This document shows positions 10,594 to 25,500 of a stretch of DNA of 64,000 bases, in pieces. The notes beneath the pieces were generated by a model that did not search any database, had not been told where the DNA came from, and saw nothing but the letters and a program-made list of their open reading frames with translations. The translations under genes and the position numbers were made by a program. The DNA lies in NCBI GenBank assembly GCA_013397695.1, contig VYZI01000184.1, forward strand, positions 562,124-626,123. Reading direction: 5' to 3'. This DNA comes from Centropus unirufus (lineage: Eukaryota > Chordata > Aves > Cuculiformes > Centropidae). Position 1 is the first letter of the stretch, and the number at the start of each line of letters is the position of its first letter.

Positions 10594-13500
10594 GTAATTA
10601 AAATAGTGTCAAGCCAGTTTTGTTGTGTCATTGATTATATTTCCAATGATTATATTTCCAAAAGTTTTTTTACCTCCCCTATGCTCCCTTCCTGCATGGC
10701 ACAATAAGACTCGGTCCCAGTGTTATTTTGCTGAAACCTGAGCTCCTGTCTTCTTCTTGGACCTTGCTTGCTGCTGTTGGGAGAGCGTGATGGGAAGAAA
10801 CCTGGGAAGCAGTTGGTCCTTACCGTCCAAATCTTCAAATGGACATTTTCTAAGGCAATGCTTTGTGGACCGCATCACCACACCTTCATGAGGTGATTTG
10901 GCAGCCTCAGGTGCTCGTGCACATCTTGCCCTGAGGATCAAAAGCAAGCGAAGCCTGTGACACAGGCAGGATATTTGGACCAATGTCTCAAATACCTGGA
11001 CTCTTCTGGAGTCCTAATTGAGAGGAAAGAGGGAGCAGGGGGCTGTTTTTTTTCTGTTAAGGCATGGGCTGCATCCCCCAGGCGTACTTCAGCTGGGCAA
11101 TGCCTTCTGAGGGCTGCAGCTGAAGGACCACCTTCTGATCCTGCCGTTCTCTAGACAGCCTGCATTCCCATGGGAAGCAGTGGGGACGCATGCACAGCTG
11201 AACCTCTCTGTGGTCAGAGCGTCGGGATTTATGGAAGAGCATTATTTATGCTGGACTGCGGAACTGGTTCTGTGAAGTCAATGCTCGGTGCTTGCTGAAT
11301 GCTGGTAGCCACATGGCCACTGGCGTAGCCCAGGTTTCAGAGGGCACAAAGGTAGGATGTGCATAACTATATGTATTAATAATACCTATTACTGCTGATA
11401 GGACGCATTCCTTGCTGTTTACACTGAACTTGTACCTGCATGGAGCCATTTAAGTATGAAAGAGGTTTTATCTTAGTTTTTATCAGCTGTAACTTTAGGA
11501 ATTTGAGAAGTGCCATCCTAGATCAAAAGTGCTTTCTCTTTAGCTTGGACGCTGTCACAGGTAGAGTCACAGAGTCACTAGGCTGGAAAAGACCTTCGAC
11601 ATCATCGAGACCAACTGTACCTGTCCACCATTAAACCGTATCCCTAAGCCCCTCATCTCCGTCTTTTAAATACACTCAGGGATGGGAAATCCACCACCTC
11701 CCTGTGCAGCCTCTGCCAGGGCCTGGTGACCCTTTCAGTGAAGAATTTTTTCCCAATGTCCAATCTGACCCTGCCCTGGTGCAGCTTGAGGCCATTCCCC
11801 CATGTCCTATCCTCTGTCACTTGGTAGAAGAACCCAGCTCCCACCTCTCCACACCCTCCTTTCAGGCACTTGGAGGCAGGGATGAGGTCTCCCCTCAGCC
11901 TCCTCTTCTCCAGGCTGAACAACCCCAGCTCCCTCAGCTGCTCCTTGCAGGATTTGTTCTTCAGCCCCTTCACCAGCTTCGTTGTTTTTCGTGCTCTCCA
12001 GCCCCTCAAGGTCCTTCTTGTAGTGAGGGGCCCAGAATTCGAGGTTTGGCCTCACCAGTGCTGAGTCCAGGGGCAGAATCTCCTCCCAGCTCCTGCTGGC
12101 CACGCTGTTTCTGGTACTGGTCAAGATGCCATTGTCCTTCTTGGCCACTTGGGCCACTGCTGGCTCATGTTCACCTGCCTCAACCAACACTCCCAGGTCC
12201 TTCTCTGCCATCTAGCTTTGCATCCACTCTTCCCCAGAGTAGAGATGTATTACTGGATACTACCTAGAAAATTTGGAATGTGGAAGAAGCAGAAAGTTGT
12301 GAAATCCCCTCTTAATGGCTTTGGTTTCTGACCAGCATTGTGGACAGTTTTATGCATGCTCTGACATATCTCTGAGGTTGTTGGCAAAAATGCCTTTCCT
12401 GTCCTTGTCCTAATCTATATGGTCAGGATCCTGAATTTAGCTCTGTTTTATTTAGTGACAGTTGCTGTGAAGCTGTTGGATAATCCATCTCCAAAGGAAT
12501 GCAGTGCTGTGGGGGAAGTGTCATCCCCAAGAAATCAATATTTCCACTTGAGCAGGAAATACAGCCAAGAAGAACTGCAGCGACTGCTCCAGCGTTGTGC
12601 AGCATGGGATACTCTGACAAAAATTCAGGATAAAGTCCTTCAGTACGCTTCCAAAACTCAGGCTCTTTCTCTGCAGAGCTCTTGGTGACATGTAGAGCTC
12701 TGTGTATCATGTCCTTATTTTCAGATATGTCACCCCGAAACTTGATAGTTTGGGATCAGACAACAGAAACTGAGATTCTGCTCTACCTGATCTTATGCCA
12801 ATGGATGCTTTCCCTGCCATCTCGACAATCTTTGACTGAAACTGTTGAAACTTGTATGGTTTTTCACTTTACCACTGCTAGCTCTCCTTAAAAAGCAGAT
12901 TAATAATGGGAACCTCAGTGAAGACAAATGTTAATAGTTACACAAAAGTACAGTTTAGTTTGCTTTCTAGATAACTCTAATGAGCTATTTTGCAGGTGGA
13001 AAATAAGTAAGAATTCTGGGGCCAAGTACAACTGCAAACACACGTAACAATTACAGGAAGGAAACAAAGCTTTTTTTGGACAGTTGAGGGTTTATTTTGG
13101 CATGCGTATACACTGGCCACCCATGGCGTCTACTCAGAAGGGATGAGCAATACCTGCCAGTGCCTTCAGGGCTCACTTTTTCAGTACCTGAAGGGAGCCT
13201 ACAGGAAAGCTGAGGAAGGATTTTTTACAAGAATGTGTAGTGACAGGATGGGGGGGAATGACTTTCAGTTGGAGAGGGGAAGATTTAGACAAGACATCAG
13301 GAAGAAATTCATCACAAAGGTGGTGACACGCTGGCAGGTTGCCCAGGGAGTTGTTGATGCCCCATCCCTGGAGGTGTTCAAGGCCAGGTTGGATGGGGCC
13401 TTGAGCAGCCTGATCCAGTGGGAAATGTCCCTGCCCATGGGAGGGAGGGAGGTTAGAACTGGATGATCTTTAAGGTCCCTTCTAATCCAAACCATTCCAT

Positions 13501-16500
13501 GATTCATATGAGTGGGTTACCGTGCTTCGTGCTGAGCATGAGGCTCTTGCTGTGTGTTGGGTCCAGGACCCTTACTTAGAGCATAAAAAAATATTTTTAG
13601 CTTTTGCATAAGGATCTCAAAATCCTGAATTGAGACCATGGGTGAAATCTCTTGCAGTGTTTTTTAAAGGGTTTTTTTTCTTTTGCTTATTTGTTACCTT
13701 AACAAATATATCTGTAGTATTGAGAGTTGTGTGGGTTCCTTTCCATTTGCATGTGTATGCCTTGCACCATAAATCTCAATTTTGTTCTTGTCAGGAAGAT
13801 TTTCCATGGTTTCGACAAGTAACATCCGCAAATTTATTTATAGGATTTTTTCCAAGGGCATGTAGTGATAGGATGAGGAGGAATGAAGGTGTCTCTGCCT
13901 ATGGCAGGGCTTGGAACTGGATGATCTTTAAGGTCCCTTCCACCTCAAACCACTCTATGATTTTAATGTATACAGAGGGGAAATAAATAACTACAAACCT
14001 TCATCTTTGTGATAGGGTGGAATAGGTAAGGTATTTTACCTTTATTTCATTTATTATGCTTATGCAATGTATCCGCTCAGAGCGGTTTGGACATTCCGTT
14101 CATGCATTGGTAATTGGGCAGTGACAAGTCTGCACTAGTTCCTGTGCCACAGAGCAAGCTTGAGTACTGAGGAACTTTGGAAAAATTAATGCCTATATGT
14201 TCCCTCCCTCAGATTGCTTTACAAAGAGATTCTTCTAGCCACGATTAAAAATTCCCTAGTATTTTTCCCTGTGTATTTTGAATAATCTATGCGTTAGCAG
14301 CCAGGGAGCAGGTGGAAGGGAGTAGATGCAAAGGCTTCCTTGGCTAAGAGCATAATGCAAAAATCTGCTTCCTAAATTGACACTTGGGACGACATTCCTG
14401 GCTCCTGTTCCCTCCTCTGCTGTGTCTGGGCATATGAATTCCTGCACAACGTGCTGTTATGTAAGATTTCATATGCAAAAAAAAATTTCCAATGCTTATT
14501 TGGTGAAATAAACTAGAGGGCGATTCTTGCTCTCTCAAAAGAAAACTCCCTTTTCCAAAGCCAAGTGAAAGTGGCAGATTTTATCATGGCTGTAAGGTAT
14601 AATTACGCTTTTAATTTGTTGCTGCAATGAGGTGTCCTTAACCAAACCCATTCAGTCAACAAAAGTCTATGGTGTGGACTGCAGCAATAAGTTAAAAAGC
14701 TGGTAATTCTGCCAATCAGAACTCGCACGGTGCTTCTCCTGTAGATGAGGCCTTTTCCTGCTGACCAGCCAGGAATGGAGGTTGGATGGTCAATACTTGG
14801 ATGGTGTTCACGTGTGGTGACCTGTGCTTGTGCTATTCCTGCTCTTTTAGGAGATGTGGTCTCTGGCTCTTTATTTTTTTTCCACTTGAAAGATCTTATG
14901 ATCTTGCAAAGTGGAAGTTCTTTTCTTCAAATGAGGACTTAATAAGTGTTTATTCCGGCCTGGTTGAAAAGGAAAACCAGCTTTGTTTGCTCAGCAGGAT
15001 GGATACCTGACAAACAGCCTCTTGCCCAAGGGAAGCTGGGGGTGGGGGTGTAGTCTCTGTGCCGAATAGGCTTCTTGTTTTGCATTTTCATCTCTGAATC
15101 TCTCTCTCTCTCTCTCACTATTTCTGGTATGTGGCACTATGCCTCATGATTTTTCTTTGAAAGCTGATGGAAAATGTATTTCCTCATCTCGAGGGCACTT
15201 CCCACCAGTTCATCTCGGTTGTCCTACACCAAACTGTCTTTTGGAGCAGCTGTAAGACCTAAGCTAAGCTTTAAGTTGTGTTTTATAATTAATTGAGTCA
15301 ATCAAGGTAGGTTCATATATAGCGCTGAGATTTGGACTGCGACTGCATCGCCGTGCGGTCCTTGAGTTGTGAGCTGGGGTTGTACTTTATTTCTCTGTCT
15401 ACAGGAAACGAACATCATTTTTATAAAGTTTCGAAGTGAAAGACTGAAATTTCAGGGTTCGTACAAGGACATTGTGAGAATGAATTTAATAGCATGGTCT
15501 TCCTGTTACTGCCAAATCCTCTCTGTGCCTGGGAGAGAATTACTTGCACCTCTTCTTCGTTTGGGAGGCATGCGGTGCCCTTGGGAGGAGGCGAGGTTCA
15601 CACACCTACGTCACCATCCCCAGGACCATGAGGAGAGGTAGGTGTGAAAGTTTGTTTTGCTGAAATCTGGCATCTAAGATGTTCTTCAATGGTGTGCAAT
15701 TTGTATTTTTATATCAAAAACAGACTGAAGCTATCTTCTAGACACCATTTGTAAAAGCCTACTACACACCTTTTTATGCAAATGATCAGCTCTGAGGCTG
15801 TGAGTGGGATATCTCTTTGCTCCTAATATGGAGAGAGGAGGCCAAGGACATGAATATGGATATCCTGTATGTGATCGGGTGCTCTGATTGTGTCTTTCCG
15901 TGGTTATTTTTTGTTGTTTGCCTGCCAGACCTAGAGCACTGAAATAGTTGTAGTTCCTCTGTCCCTGAGAAGGAAATTTGGCTTGAGTCTGAGGGTAGGA
16001 GGGAAGTAGGAACAGCTATACTCTTATAAAACTGGTGACTTTACATAGTCTAACTGAAAAAAAATTAGAATTTTTTTTTATTAACCCTAGTGGGGAGCTG
16101 CTGGATTTCTGCTGTGTTTGGCTGCACGGACAACTGTATTTCTCTACTATGGGAAGTGGTTTTTATTGGGTGCTATATATATTCAGAGTTAAAGAATGAT
16201 TTGGCTAGAAAGGGACCTTAAAGATCATCCGGATCCAACCTGGCCTTGAACACCTCCAGGGATGGGGCATCCACAGCTTCCCTGGGCAACCTGGACCAGG
16301 GTGTCCCCACTCTCAGAACGACGAATTTCTTCCCAATGTCCAGTCTAAATCTTCCCCTGTCCAGTTTAAAGCCATTCCCTCTCATCCTATCACCTACACC
16401 CTTGTAAAAACTCCCTCCACAACTTTCGTGTAGTCCCCTTCAGGTACTGGAAGCTGCTCTAAGGTCTCCCTGGAGCCTTCCCTTCTCCAGCCTGAACAAC

Positions 16501-19500
16501 CCCAACTCTCTCAGCATGACCTCATAGCAGAGGTGCTCCAGACCTCTGATCATCTCTGTAGTCTTTTCTGGATCCATTCCAACTTTCTATGTTGGGGATT
16601 CCAGAACTGGACTCAGGATTCCATCTGGGGTCTCACAGTAGAAGTGTAGAGCGGCACAGTCCCCTCCCTGTCCCTGCTGGCCACGCTTCTTTTTGATGCA
16701 GCCCAGGACATGGTTGGCCTCTTGGGCTGCGAGCACTCATTTCCCGCTCATGTTGAGCTTCTGATCCATCAGGACCCCCAAATCCTACTCCACAGGGCTG
16801 CTCTCCATCACATCACCTCCCATCCTATATTGAGACCGCAGATTGCCCCGACCCAGGTGTAGGACCTTGCACTTGGCCGTGTTGAACCTCACGAGGTTCA
16901 CACAGATTTCTTTCAGATTATTTAGTTCCCTTTTTGGGCTGTTTAGTAAACGATTTCATGACTAATTTAGGTTTTCACCTGTTTTTAGCTGATTTTGTGA
17001 CTGAGAGAAGAAGCAGTTGAATTTGGGCTTTTGTAGTATCGGCAGGAAAAGCACTTGCGTGTTTTATGATTTAGTTTATGGAGGTGAGGAATGCTGTGGG
17101 GACACAAGTTTGTATTTTGGACTAAAATAAACCAAAAAGCTGCTACTTTCTATGATTGGGGGGAATTGGAATAAGAACACTGCTTAAATTAAGCTGCAGC
17201 TATAAAGGGAGTTGCTCTTGGGCTAAATGGCATTGTTTGTTAAATTTCCATTTTCAGTATACAGACGGCTACAAATGACGGTAAAAGGGGAGCCAAGATT
17301 TCAGAAGAATGAGAACAGAATATGAATTGTAGTTATGAATGGTCCCTTGTTTTTGAAGCTGGCACTCACTTGCTGGTGCCTGACGTGCCATCTGTAACCG
17401 AACCATTTATTTATTTCTAAAGATCCCATTTCTCTCGGTAAATAAATGAAAATGCACTCTTTAAGGTAAGGATCAATTATTTGGTGTGACAATTCAGACA
17501 AGCTGCGCAACAAAGAGTAACAAGAAACTTCCCATTGTAAAAAGGCAACCACGGTGTCACGTCACTCTTCAGTGTTTTTTTTCTCCTAGCCAAGTGTATT
17601 TGAGCATCAGAAAAAAAAAAGACATCAAAAATAAATAGATTAATTAAAAACTTATGTCTGTTTGTTTCGTCTACAACGGAAACTCAGCTTACATAGATGT
17701 AATTAGATCTTATTCTATTTTGAAGCAATCCTTAAGAAAATTACGAGATTTTATTAATGTGTTAAATGATAAAATGGGATTAAATGTATGGATTTCTCAG
17801 AGGCTGCTTTATTCCTTTTGGCAGTACTTGATGTTTTCTCTCTGAATTTTAAGTTACAGCTGCTTTTTCCTTCTCAGTCAGATGCCTTGTAAGGTGATTT
17901 TTACTGCTGGACTTAAGTTGCTACCTGTGTGCAGGGACAAGGCCCAGATATTGATTGAAAGGAGCAGAGGATGATGAAATAAAGGGCTTCCAAGGGATGG
18001 CAGCAACACTTCATCTTTGGTCTGGGGTAACTCGTGGTATTTGCCTAAACGACAAACAAATTGTAAAAGGATTTGTACTGACTTTTGAGTATTGCAATGA
18101 AGATTTGTGTAAGCTAAGTTCTGAAATCTTACTTTAAGACAGTGAGCCCAACATATAAGGAAGGGATGAATTACTTGTTTTCTTTGCTGCTTTTGCATTT
18201 TTAGCACTTGTATCCAGCATTAACTGGCCAGGAAAAATCGCTGCCAAATAACTGAGGGATTTTATTTTTTTTTGTGTTTTGTTTTGTGTTTCTTTTTTTT
18301 TAATTCCATTTCTCCGATCCCTGTAAATATTCACTAACCACGCCTAAAGCCTCTGTAGTGTTTCTGCATGAGAGTTTACAGAGAGATTAACTTTTTTTTT
18401 TTTTGCGCATTGTTGTAATTCTTTTATCTTGTGCATAAGCACGGATAAAAACTTGTTTGCATTATGAGAAGTTAAATAATGTGTCTGATATTGAATGAAA
18501 CATGTAGTAGGTGCTGCTTGCATTTACTGGAGACAGGCAATGAAGCTATGCCTTGTAATCCGATAAATACTTGATAAACATTTTTGGGGGGGAGAAGTCC
18601 CCAGTGCCCTATAGAGATTATTTTTATTTTCCCACACCCCTTTCCTCCTTGAAGTAATCTTTCCAGGAAATGTGACCTTGTCATAGAAATCATAGATTTT
18701 GGGTGGGGACCTTAAAGATCATCCAGGTCTAACCTCACTCCCTCCCATGGGCAGGGACACCTCCTGCTAGGCCAGGCTGCTCAAGGCTCCATCCAACCTG
18801 GCCTTGAACACCTCCAGGGATGGGGCAGCCACAGCCTCCCTGGGCAACCTGGGCCAGGGCCTCAGCACCCTCATTTTGAAGAATTTATTCCTCGTATCTA
18901 GTCTAAATCTTCCTCTCCCCAATTTGTAGCCGTTCCCCCTCATCCTATCGCTAGACACCTTTGTAAGAAGTCCTTCCCCAGCTTTCTTGTAGCTCCCTTC
19001 AGGTACTGGAAGCCTGTTAGAAGGTCTCCCCGGAGCCTTCTCTTCCCCAGGCTGAACAGCCCCAATTTTCTCAACCTGTCCTCATAGCAGAGGGGCTCCA
19101 GCCCTCTGATCATCATTGCAGCCTCCTCTTGACTCATTCCAACATTTCCATGTCCTTCTTATATTGAGGAATCCGAACTGGACACAGATCTCCATGTCGG
19201 GTCTCACAAGAGAGGACCACACGTTCATTAACATGAATACAGAAGATGATTTAATCTGTCAAAGATGGATTGCTGCAGGAATACATCTCCTTGTTGGGCT
19301 CAAGAAATTTGCTTAGGTTCATGATTATCCATGAAAATTCTTGTGTTGTGCCTGTACAGGTTTCTCCTGGGGCTGGGAGGAGGACGTGTGTGTTCCTGTG
19401 CCACGGGGATGCTCGTGCTGATGGACAACTTCCCAGCCTTTGTGTTTTCCAGTTCTGTTTCTCGCAGGGAGAGGCAAAGGGGAATCCAGGTGCTGGCCCA

Positions 19501-22500
19501 AAATGTTCCCCTGGGAGCCATGAATCGGTTCAGTGTAATCAGGAGGATCTTAGCAGGCTCCTGTGTTGCTAAGCTGGAAGTAATTTTGGCTGGGATTGCT
19601 GTTTCCCACTTGCATATCTGATACCGAAACACTGATGTTTGCCAGCCAAATGCTTAAGAGAACTCTTCATGTTGGAAGAAAGTCTTTCCTAACTTCCACG
19701 TGGATTGGCTGAAGTTCTCATTCATGAAGTTTGGTTGTGGTGCTTTTCTTCAGCCAGTGTTGGGGCCCAGGCAGGGCTTCCTTTCCCCTCCCGAGGAAAC
19801 ACAAGGAGGTGGTGGGAAGGACTCTGAGGCTGATGGACTAAAAATTCCCAAGGAAATGCCATTGTCACCCAGTTCAAGCCAGTGCCCACCAAGGTGATAG
19901 CATTTCTCCAAGAAAGATATTGTAAAGCAGGATTTTGGAGACTTCAGTTAGTGAGTCTTGATGTAACAATTACTGTTTTTTTGAGTTTGCTTGAATTCCA
20001 CGGGTGTACTTTTTGGAGTTATATCAGGACCGTAGTATTTTAAGGCAAAAGAAGAGCGAGGCCCATTAAATAACTAATTAAAAGAAATTATAAGAAAGGG
20101 GATGCTATAAAACTTCCTCCCCATTAGCTGCTGGGATAATGGATTTGACAAACTTTGCAGATATTAAGTTTGTTTTTTTCCAAACTAATCTATCTATATA
20201 GGGCTCTGTAGGCCACGCAAAAGAATAACAGATAGGAGTAGGTGAGAAGCCAGCTGAAATCCAAAATATTTCCAGGATATAACCATCTTGTTCTAGTCTA
20301 TATTTTTTCTGTAGTCAAAGATGCCATAAGTTAATGTAAAAGTTTGTTTCTAGATTTTTTTCCTTGTCCAGAACTCATTGAAGAGAAAACACAAACAGCT
20401 GAAATTAAGTAATTTTTAAGTGTCAGGTGCGAGTGTTATTCTGGGGGCGGTTGTTGGGAAAAAGAAACCTCTGGCTTTGTGTCCAAAAAGTTAAGCTGAT
20501 TCCCAAAGCCACACGCATCTTCTGAGCCCAGCCTGGGATGTTACTCGGGAATGACTACCTCAGGTACCAAAATGAAATGCTTTTTGCTGCTCAAACTGTT
20601 TTGTTAGTGCAAGTGCTTCAGTTTTGACACGGGTAGATCAGAAGTTGTTGAGTCTTGGTCAGTGAGCCAGATTTTGGGCATCTTGGCCTAGGTCAGCTGA
20701 AGGTCCAGTTTAGGAAGCTTGCACAGCTGCTGGCAAGAGGTGGAGAAAAACGATCCAAAAATGAAGCCAAATCCCTTGATAATTCATATCCAAAATGTGG
20801 GAGCTTGGTAGAAAGGTGCAGCTGGACTTGATCCAAGATCTAGGATACTTAACCTTTTGCTCCGGGCAGGTTTCAGCTCTCTTTGGAATGATACACAATT
20901 TGCGTACCCGAACTGTACGTTTTCTTGCTGTGGAAGTGGGATCTCATGCTCCCTATTTTAGGCCTCCAGGGTCTCTTTCTGCCCCTTTCTCCTTTATGGG
21001 AATCCCAGTTAAAGTCCTTTCGGTCCAAGGTGTTATCAGATGATACAGCAGTTTCTTGTTGCTAATTAGAATTAAACAGAGTGTATTAGAGAAATTCTTA
21101 TTCCTCAAACTGTTAATCAGTAATTGCTTCAATGTAAAAAGTAATTATTTGGAGAACTAGATATTAATAGAACATGTCTGCTGGGAAAAAGCTGGGAAGA
21201 AATAAAGAACAAGCTTGACTGCTCCCACTGGTGGAAATTCCCTTAGAAATGGTTACTTTTTCACAATATACCAACTTACATGGTCAACACGACTTTTACC
21301 ACTTTTCTTTTCCTTTTTTTAATCTTTTTGTGTACTGTGCTTAGATAACATCCTTCATCCCTGCACTGCCAGAGCTGGATACTTCCATTTGCCAATGACT
21401 CTAGAGTGCTACATCTGTTGGATTTCCTTTTTATTAAAGCTCTGTGGTTTCCCCGTTCCCCGTGTGGACTCTTCATTCGGCAAATTGTTGCAGGCCGGTT
21501 CAACAGTTCTTGTGTGCAGGTCAGACAGCAAGGGAGCAATTTTTGTTTTGGCTGCTACACCTCGTGTTAGGTGCCTGGTGGGATTTATATCATCAGGATT
21601 GATGGGCTGAGGCCAATGGGATGAGGTTTAAGGCAGCCAAGTTCTGAGTCCTGCTCTTGGGACAAAAAAACCCCGTGCAGCTCCAGGCTGGGGGAAAAGT
21701 GGCTGGAAAGGGGCCTGGAGGAGAAGGAGCTGGGAATGTTGGTTGACAGCAGGTGAACATGAGGCAGCAGTGGCCCAGGTGGCCAAGAAGGTCAATGTCA
21801 TCTTGGCCTGGATCAGAACCAGCATGGCCAGCAGGAGCAGGGAGGGGATTCTGCCCTTGGACTCGGCGCTGGGGAGGCCAAACCTCGAATCCTGGGGTCA
21901 GTTCTGGGCCCCTCACTCCAAGAATGACATTGAGGTCCTGGAGCGTCTCCAGAGAAGGGAACGGAGCTGGGAAGGGTCTGGAGAAGAAGGGTTGTGAGGA
22001 GCAGCTGAGGGAGCTGGGGTTGTTGAGGCTGGAGAAGAGGAGGCTGAGGGGAGACCTCATCCCTGCCTCCAAGTGCCTGAAATGAGGATATGGAGAGGTG
22101 GGTGCTGGGCTCTTCTCTCAAGGGACAGGGGATGAGACAAGGGGGAATGGCCTCAAGCTGTGCCAGGGTAGGTTCAGATTAGACATCAGGAAGAAATTCT
22201 TCTCAAAAGGGGTTCTCGGGCACTGGTAGAGGCTGCGCAGGGAAGTGGTGGAGTCACTGACCCTGGAGGGGTTTAGAAGATGGGACATGAGGGGCTTAGG
22301 GTTTCGTAGTGGACAGGCATGGCCAGACTCGATGATCTCAGAGATCTTTTCCAACCTGGTGATTCTAATTCAGACTGTTCACCTTGGAACTATTAAATGT
22401 TTTAATATTCTTTTAATACCGATAGGAAGCTAATAGCCTTTAATATGGATAGATCTGTTTCAGTGTAGATGGGGCATTATCCTGCGATTACACAGATTTC

Positions 22501-25500
22501 CAAATAACAGCTATGCATAGTTTCCTTACAGCATCTTCTTTTAAGGACTTCCCTGCACATGAGGAACATTTCTTAGCGAAATTGTAATGACAGAGTCTAC
22601 TAACGTGCTGCTGAGGTGGACCTGCTCATCCAGGGACCAGGCTCACTCGGAATTTCTGGCCGTGACAGGGAATACCAGTGCCACCAGCGCAACAAATATG
22701 AAGGCAATTGAAATAAATAACCACAACGTGCTCATTTTCCATAGCGGCCTTTCTGATTGTACCGTGGCCAGCATGGAAAAGCATCTTGTGGGGAGTCACA
22801 AAAGAGTTCAAGTCTTGCTGGTGTTGCTGCCACCACTCTCTGGACAGCCCTAATTCAGGGCAATATTTTCATTCGAGTTTTTTCATTTGTTTGCAACCTG
22901 ATTCTTTTAAGTTTTAGCTAACTTTCAGCTTGATTTTTAGCGTTGTGAGTCATTTGTAAGGCTCAATGTTTGTTGCTTTTCTAAGTCTTTCCTAACATTC
23001 CCAGATCTGAGCTTTACTTCAAGAAATAAAGTTCTTTAGCGTTTGGGATGCTGCTGTTAGCAGTCTCTCGCTGAAACTTGAGTGGGTAGATTCACTTTTT
23101 TTTTAATCCGGTCTTGAGTTCATTTGTTATACAGAAGAATAATATCTGTATTATTATACAGATAATAATATGTTGCCAACTGTTGACAACATAATTAATT
23201 TGTAATGTGTGTATTTATGAAATGCTGTGACATTTTTAGTTATTCCTTTGCTGTCTGTTTGCAGGGAGAGCCTGTTAATTCCTGTGGTTTTGCTCTTGTT
23301 TCCATCGCTGGAATCACTTTCTACATGAGTGTGTACTGGTTTGTTTTGCCTTTTTTTTAATTTTTTTTTTTGCAACTGGTTTCCACAGGGACATAAAATG
23401 CTGAGGTTGTGGTTACGCTGATGCGGGCACGGGCTGTGTGTGATCAGCAGCTCAAGGACTTGCTTTCCTGCAGTGCCCGCTGAGCACAATTCCAAGTGAA
23501 AGCATAAAGTCCTCCCCTGTGATCCGCTTCCCATGGGAAGAAGCGCTCACCTGTGCATTTTGCATACACGATTTTGCTTTAGATTTTTTTTTTTATTATT
23601 CCCCAATAAAATAGACTTTTCCCCCCCATTTTACTCTGGGCTGATTTAAGGATGCCAGTGGTGTGCTGGGAGATGCCACCCCGTGCCCTGGAAGTCTCAC
23701 AGAATGGCAATGTTTTCCAGCCTCTTCCAGAGTTTCTTCCACCCTGTCCGTTCATTCCGTGCATCCAACCCTTCTCCCTCCACCTGTGCCATTGAACCGT
23801 CACCTGGGGAAGGCACAAGAGACATGGGTAAGGCAGGTGCCAGGACAAAAGATATTTAACTTCATTTTTTTCTCCAAGGTCGTTGTGGTCTCAAGTGAGA
23901 GGTGGGAATAGGTAGGAAATACCGTGTTACTCTGTAGCTGTACAAAGGCAGTCTCATTGCTGCGAAAAAACTGGGAGAAACTGGAGGCTTCAAGTGGTGA
24001 CTGAGTCTCTTAAAATCTTTTTGCAAGTTCCTGCTGGATACACATCATTTTCCAAAGGTTTACAAGTTGGCCAAAGCAGGAAACTTTTATAGGCTCAAGG
24101 CTTTTCTAGTACAAACTTTACCTTCCTGACCAATGCCAAGTCTCTATGAGATCTTACCTTGAATAAAAACTGAGCGGCTCAAGAGCCCATTCGTCAGGGA
24201 GGGCAGTGTGTGTGTTTTGGCCCAAATAGTGTGTTTTTTTTCCAAGTAATGATAACTTCATAAATCAGTTTATTTCTTGCTAGCTGCACATTTCCATTTC
24301 TTATTTCTACCTGATGCCTTGTACTTGTACAAAAAGAGATGGGCAGATTTTAACTCCTTAGAAATAAACATCTGAAAATGCAAATGTGTCTTATCTGAGA
24401 GGAAGGATAAGGAGAAAATCTCTGGAATGCATCAAAGGTAAATAATACGGACTCATATTTATGTTAGGCCTGGCTGTTCACTTTGATTCCTGTCTTCTTA
24501 CGTGATCAAATGTTATAATACCTAAAATGTTCTGACAGCAAACTTTTTTATAACTGATTTTTTTTTTTAATGTCAAGATTGCCAAGAATTTATTGACAGG
24601 TGAAGCAATCGGGGAATTCAGTTTGAAGGATGGTGGATCTTCTCAATCCCAAGTCCAAAATACGTGAAGAAAAAGGATAAACATTTTCAAACTGAATGTT
24701 GAAATAAGAACAAGCGGCTCTGGCCAGGTTACTTCAGATTCAATCATATAATTTTTTTCCACTAAATAATAATAAGATATTTTTAATCTGAAACACTGCA
24801 CACTTCCTTTCTTCATTGGTCAGTGTAAGGCTGGTGATATGGTAACTAAAAACAACTAAAACATATTTATCATATTGAAAAAACAAGAAAACTTCTCACT
24901 CATTGAATACTTAGGGGAGCGGACACTGTAGGGGGAGAATGGAATGTTAATTTATAATAATAAATAATAATAAATAATGATAATTTTCCCTTCAAAGAAC
25001 ATATTTATCATGACATGCATACTTGCAGCCTTTAGAAGATTGTCATGGTGACTTTCAAATAGAATAGATGCGTTTCTTCTTTTTGTTCCATAGTTCCCTG
25101 CAAACTTAAGTTTTCCTAAAAAGGCCTTACTTTGGTTTCTAAAGATATTTTTTTCAAATATTAAAAATTAACATAAAATATTCATGTTTCTAGATAGATG
25201 TGTGCCTGTTTATGTCCAGGGCTTCCCGGTTTGTTATTCTACTCCAGCCTGATGAACTGTTCCCACCTGGGGTTCCGTTTCTCTTTCCCAGCTCAGCGGA
25301 CTTTCAGGTTTATCTCTTGATTTCCATGATCACAAGGGAGGACAGAGTTTTGAGGTGCTTTTTTGTTGTTTTTTTTTTTCCTCTATGTTTGTACTGCATA
25401 ATGCGTTTGATGGTAAGTGCGAAGCTATTTTGTCTTACGTCTGTATCTCTAAAAAGGAACTATTGAAGAAAACTTAGTGAAGCTCCACTAGCTTAACCTC

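Noticed and set aside
15101..15116. TC repeat as a possible GAGA-type regulatory site
   Set aside because: Looks like an ordinary microsatellite with no other motif support.
19331..19621. 96-codon open frame with a hydrophobic start, plus overlapping frames on both strands
   Set aside because: Three overlapping frames are open at once in a GC-rich patch with no known similarity, which points to a low-stop region.
21593..22121. Overlapping open frames of 84-159 codons on both strands
   Set aside because: All fall in a long CR1 copy and share its repeated text.
23143..23164. AT-rich palindrome (TATCTGTAT...ATACAGATA)
   Set aside because: Short arms in an AT-rich setting; expected by chance.
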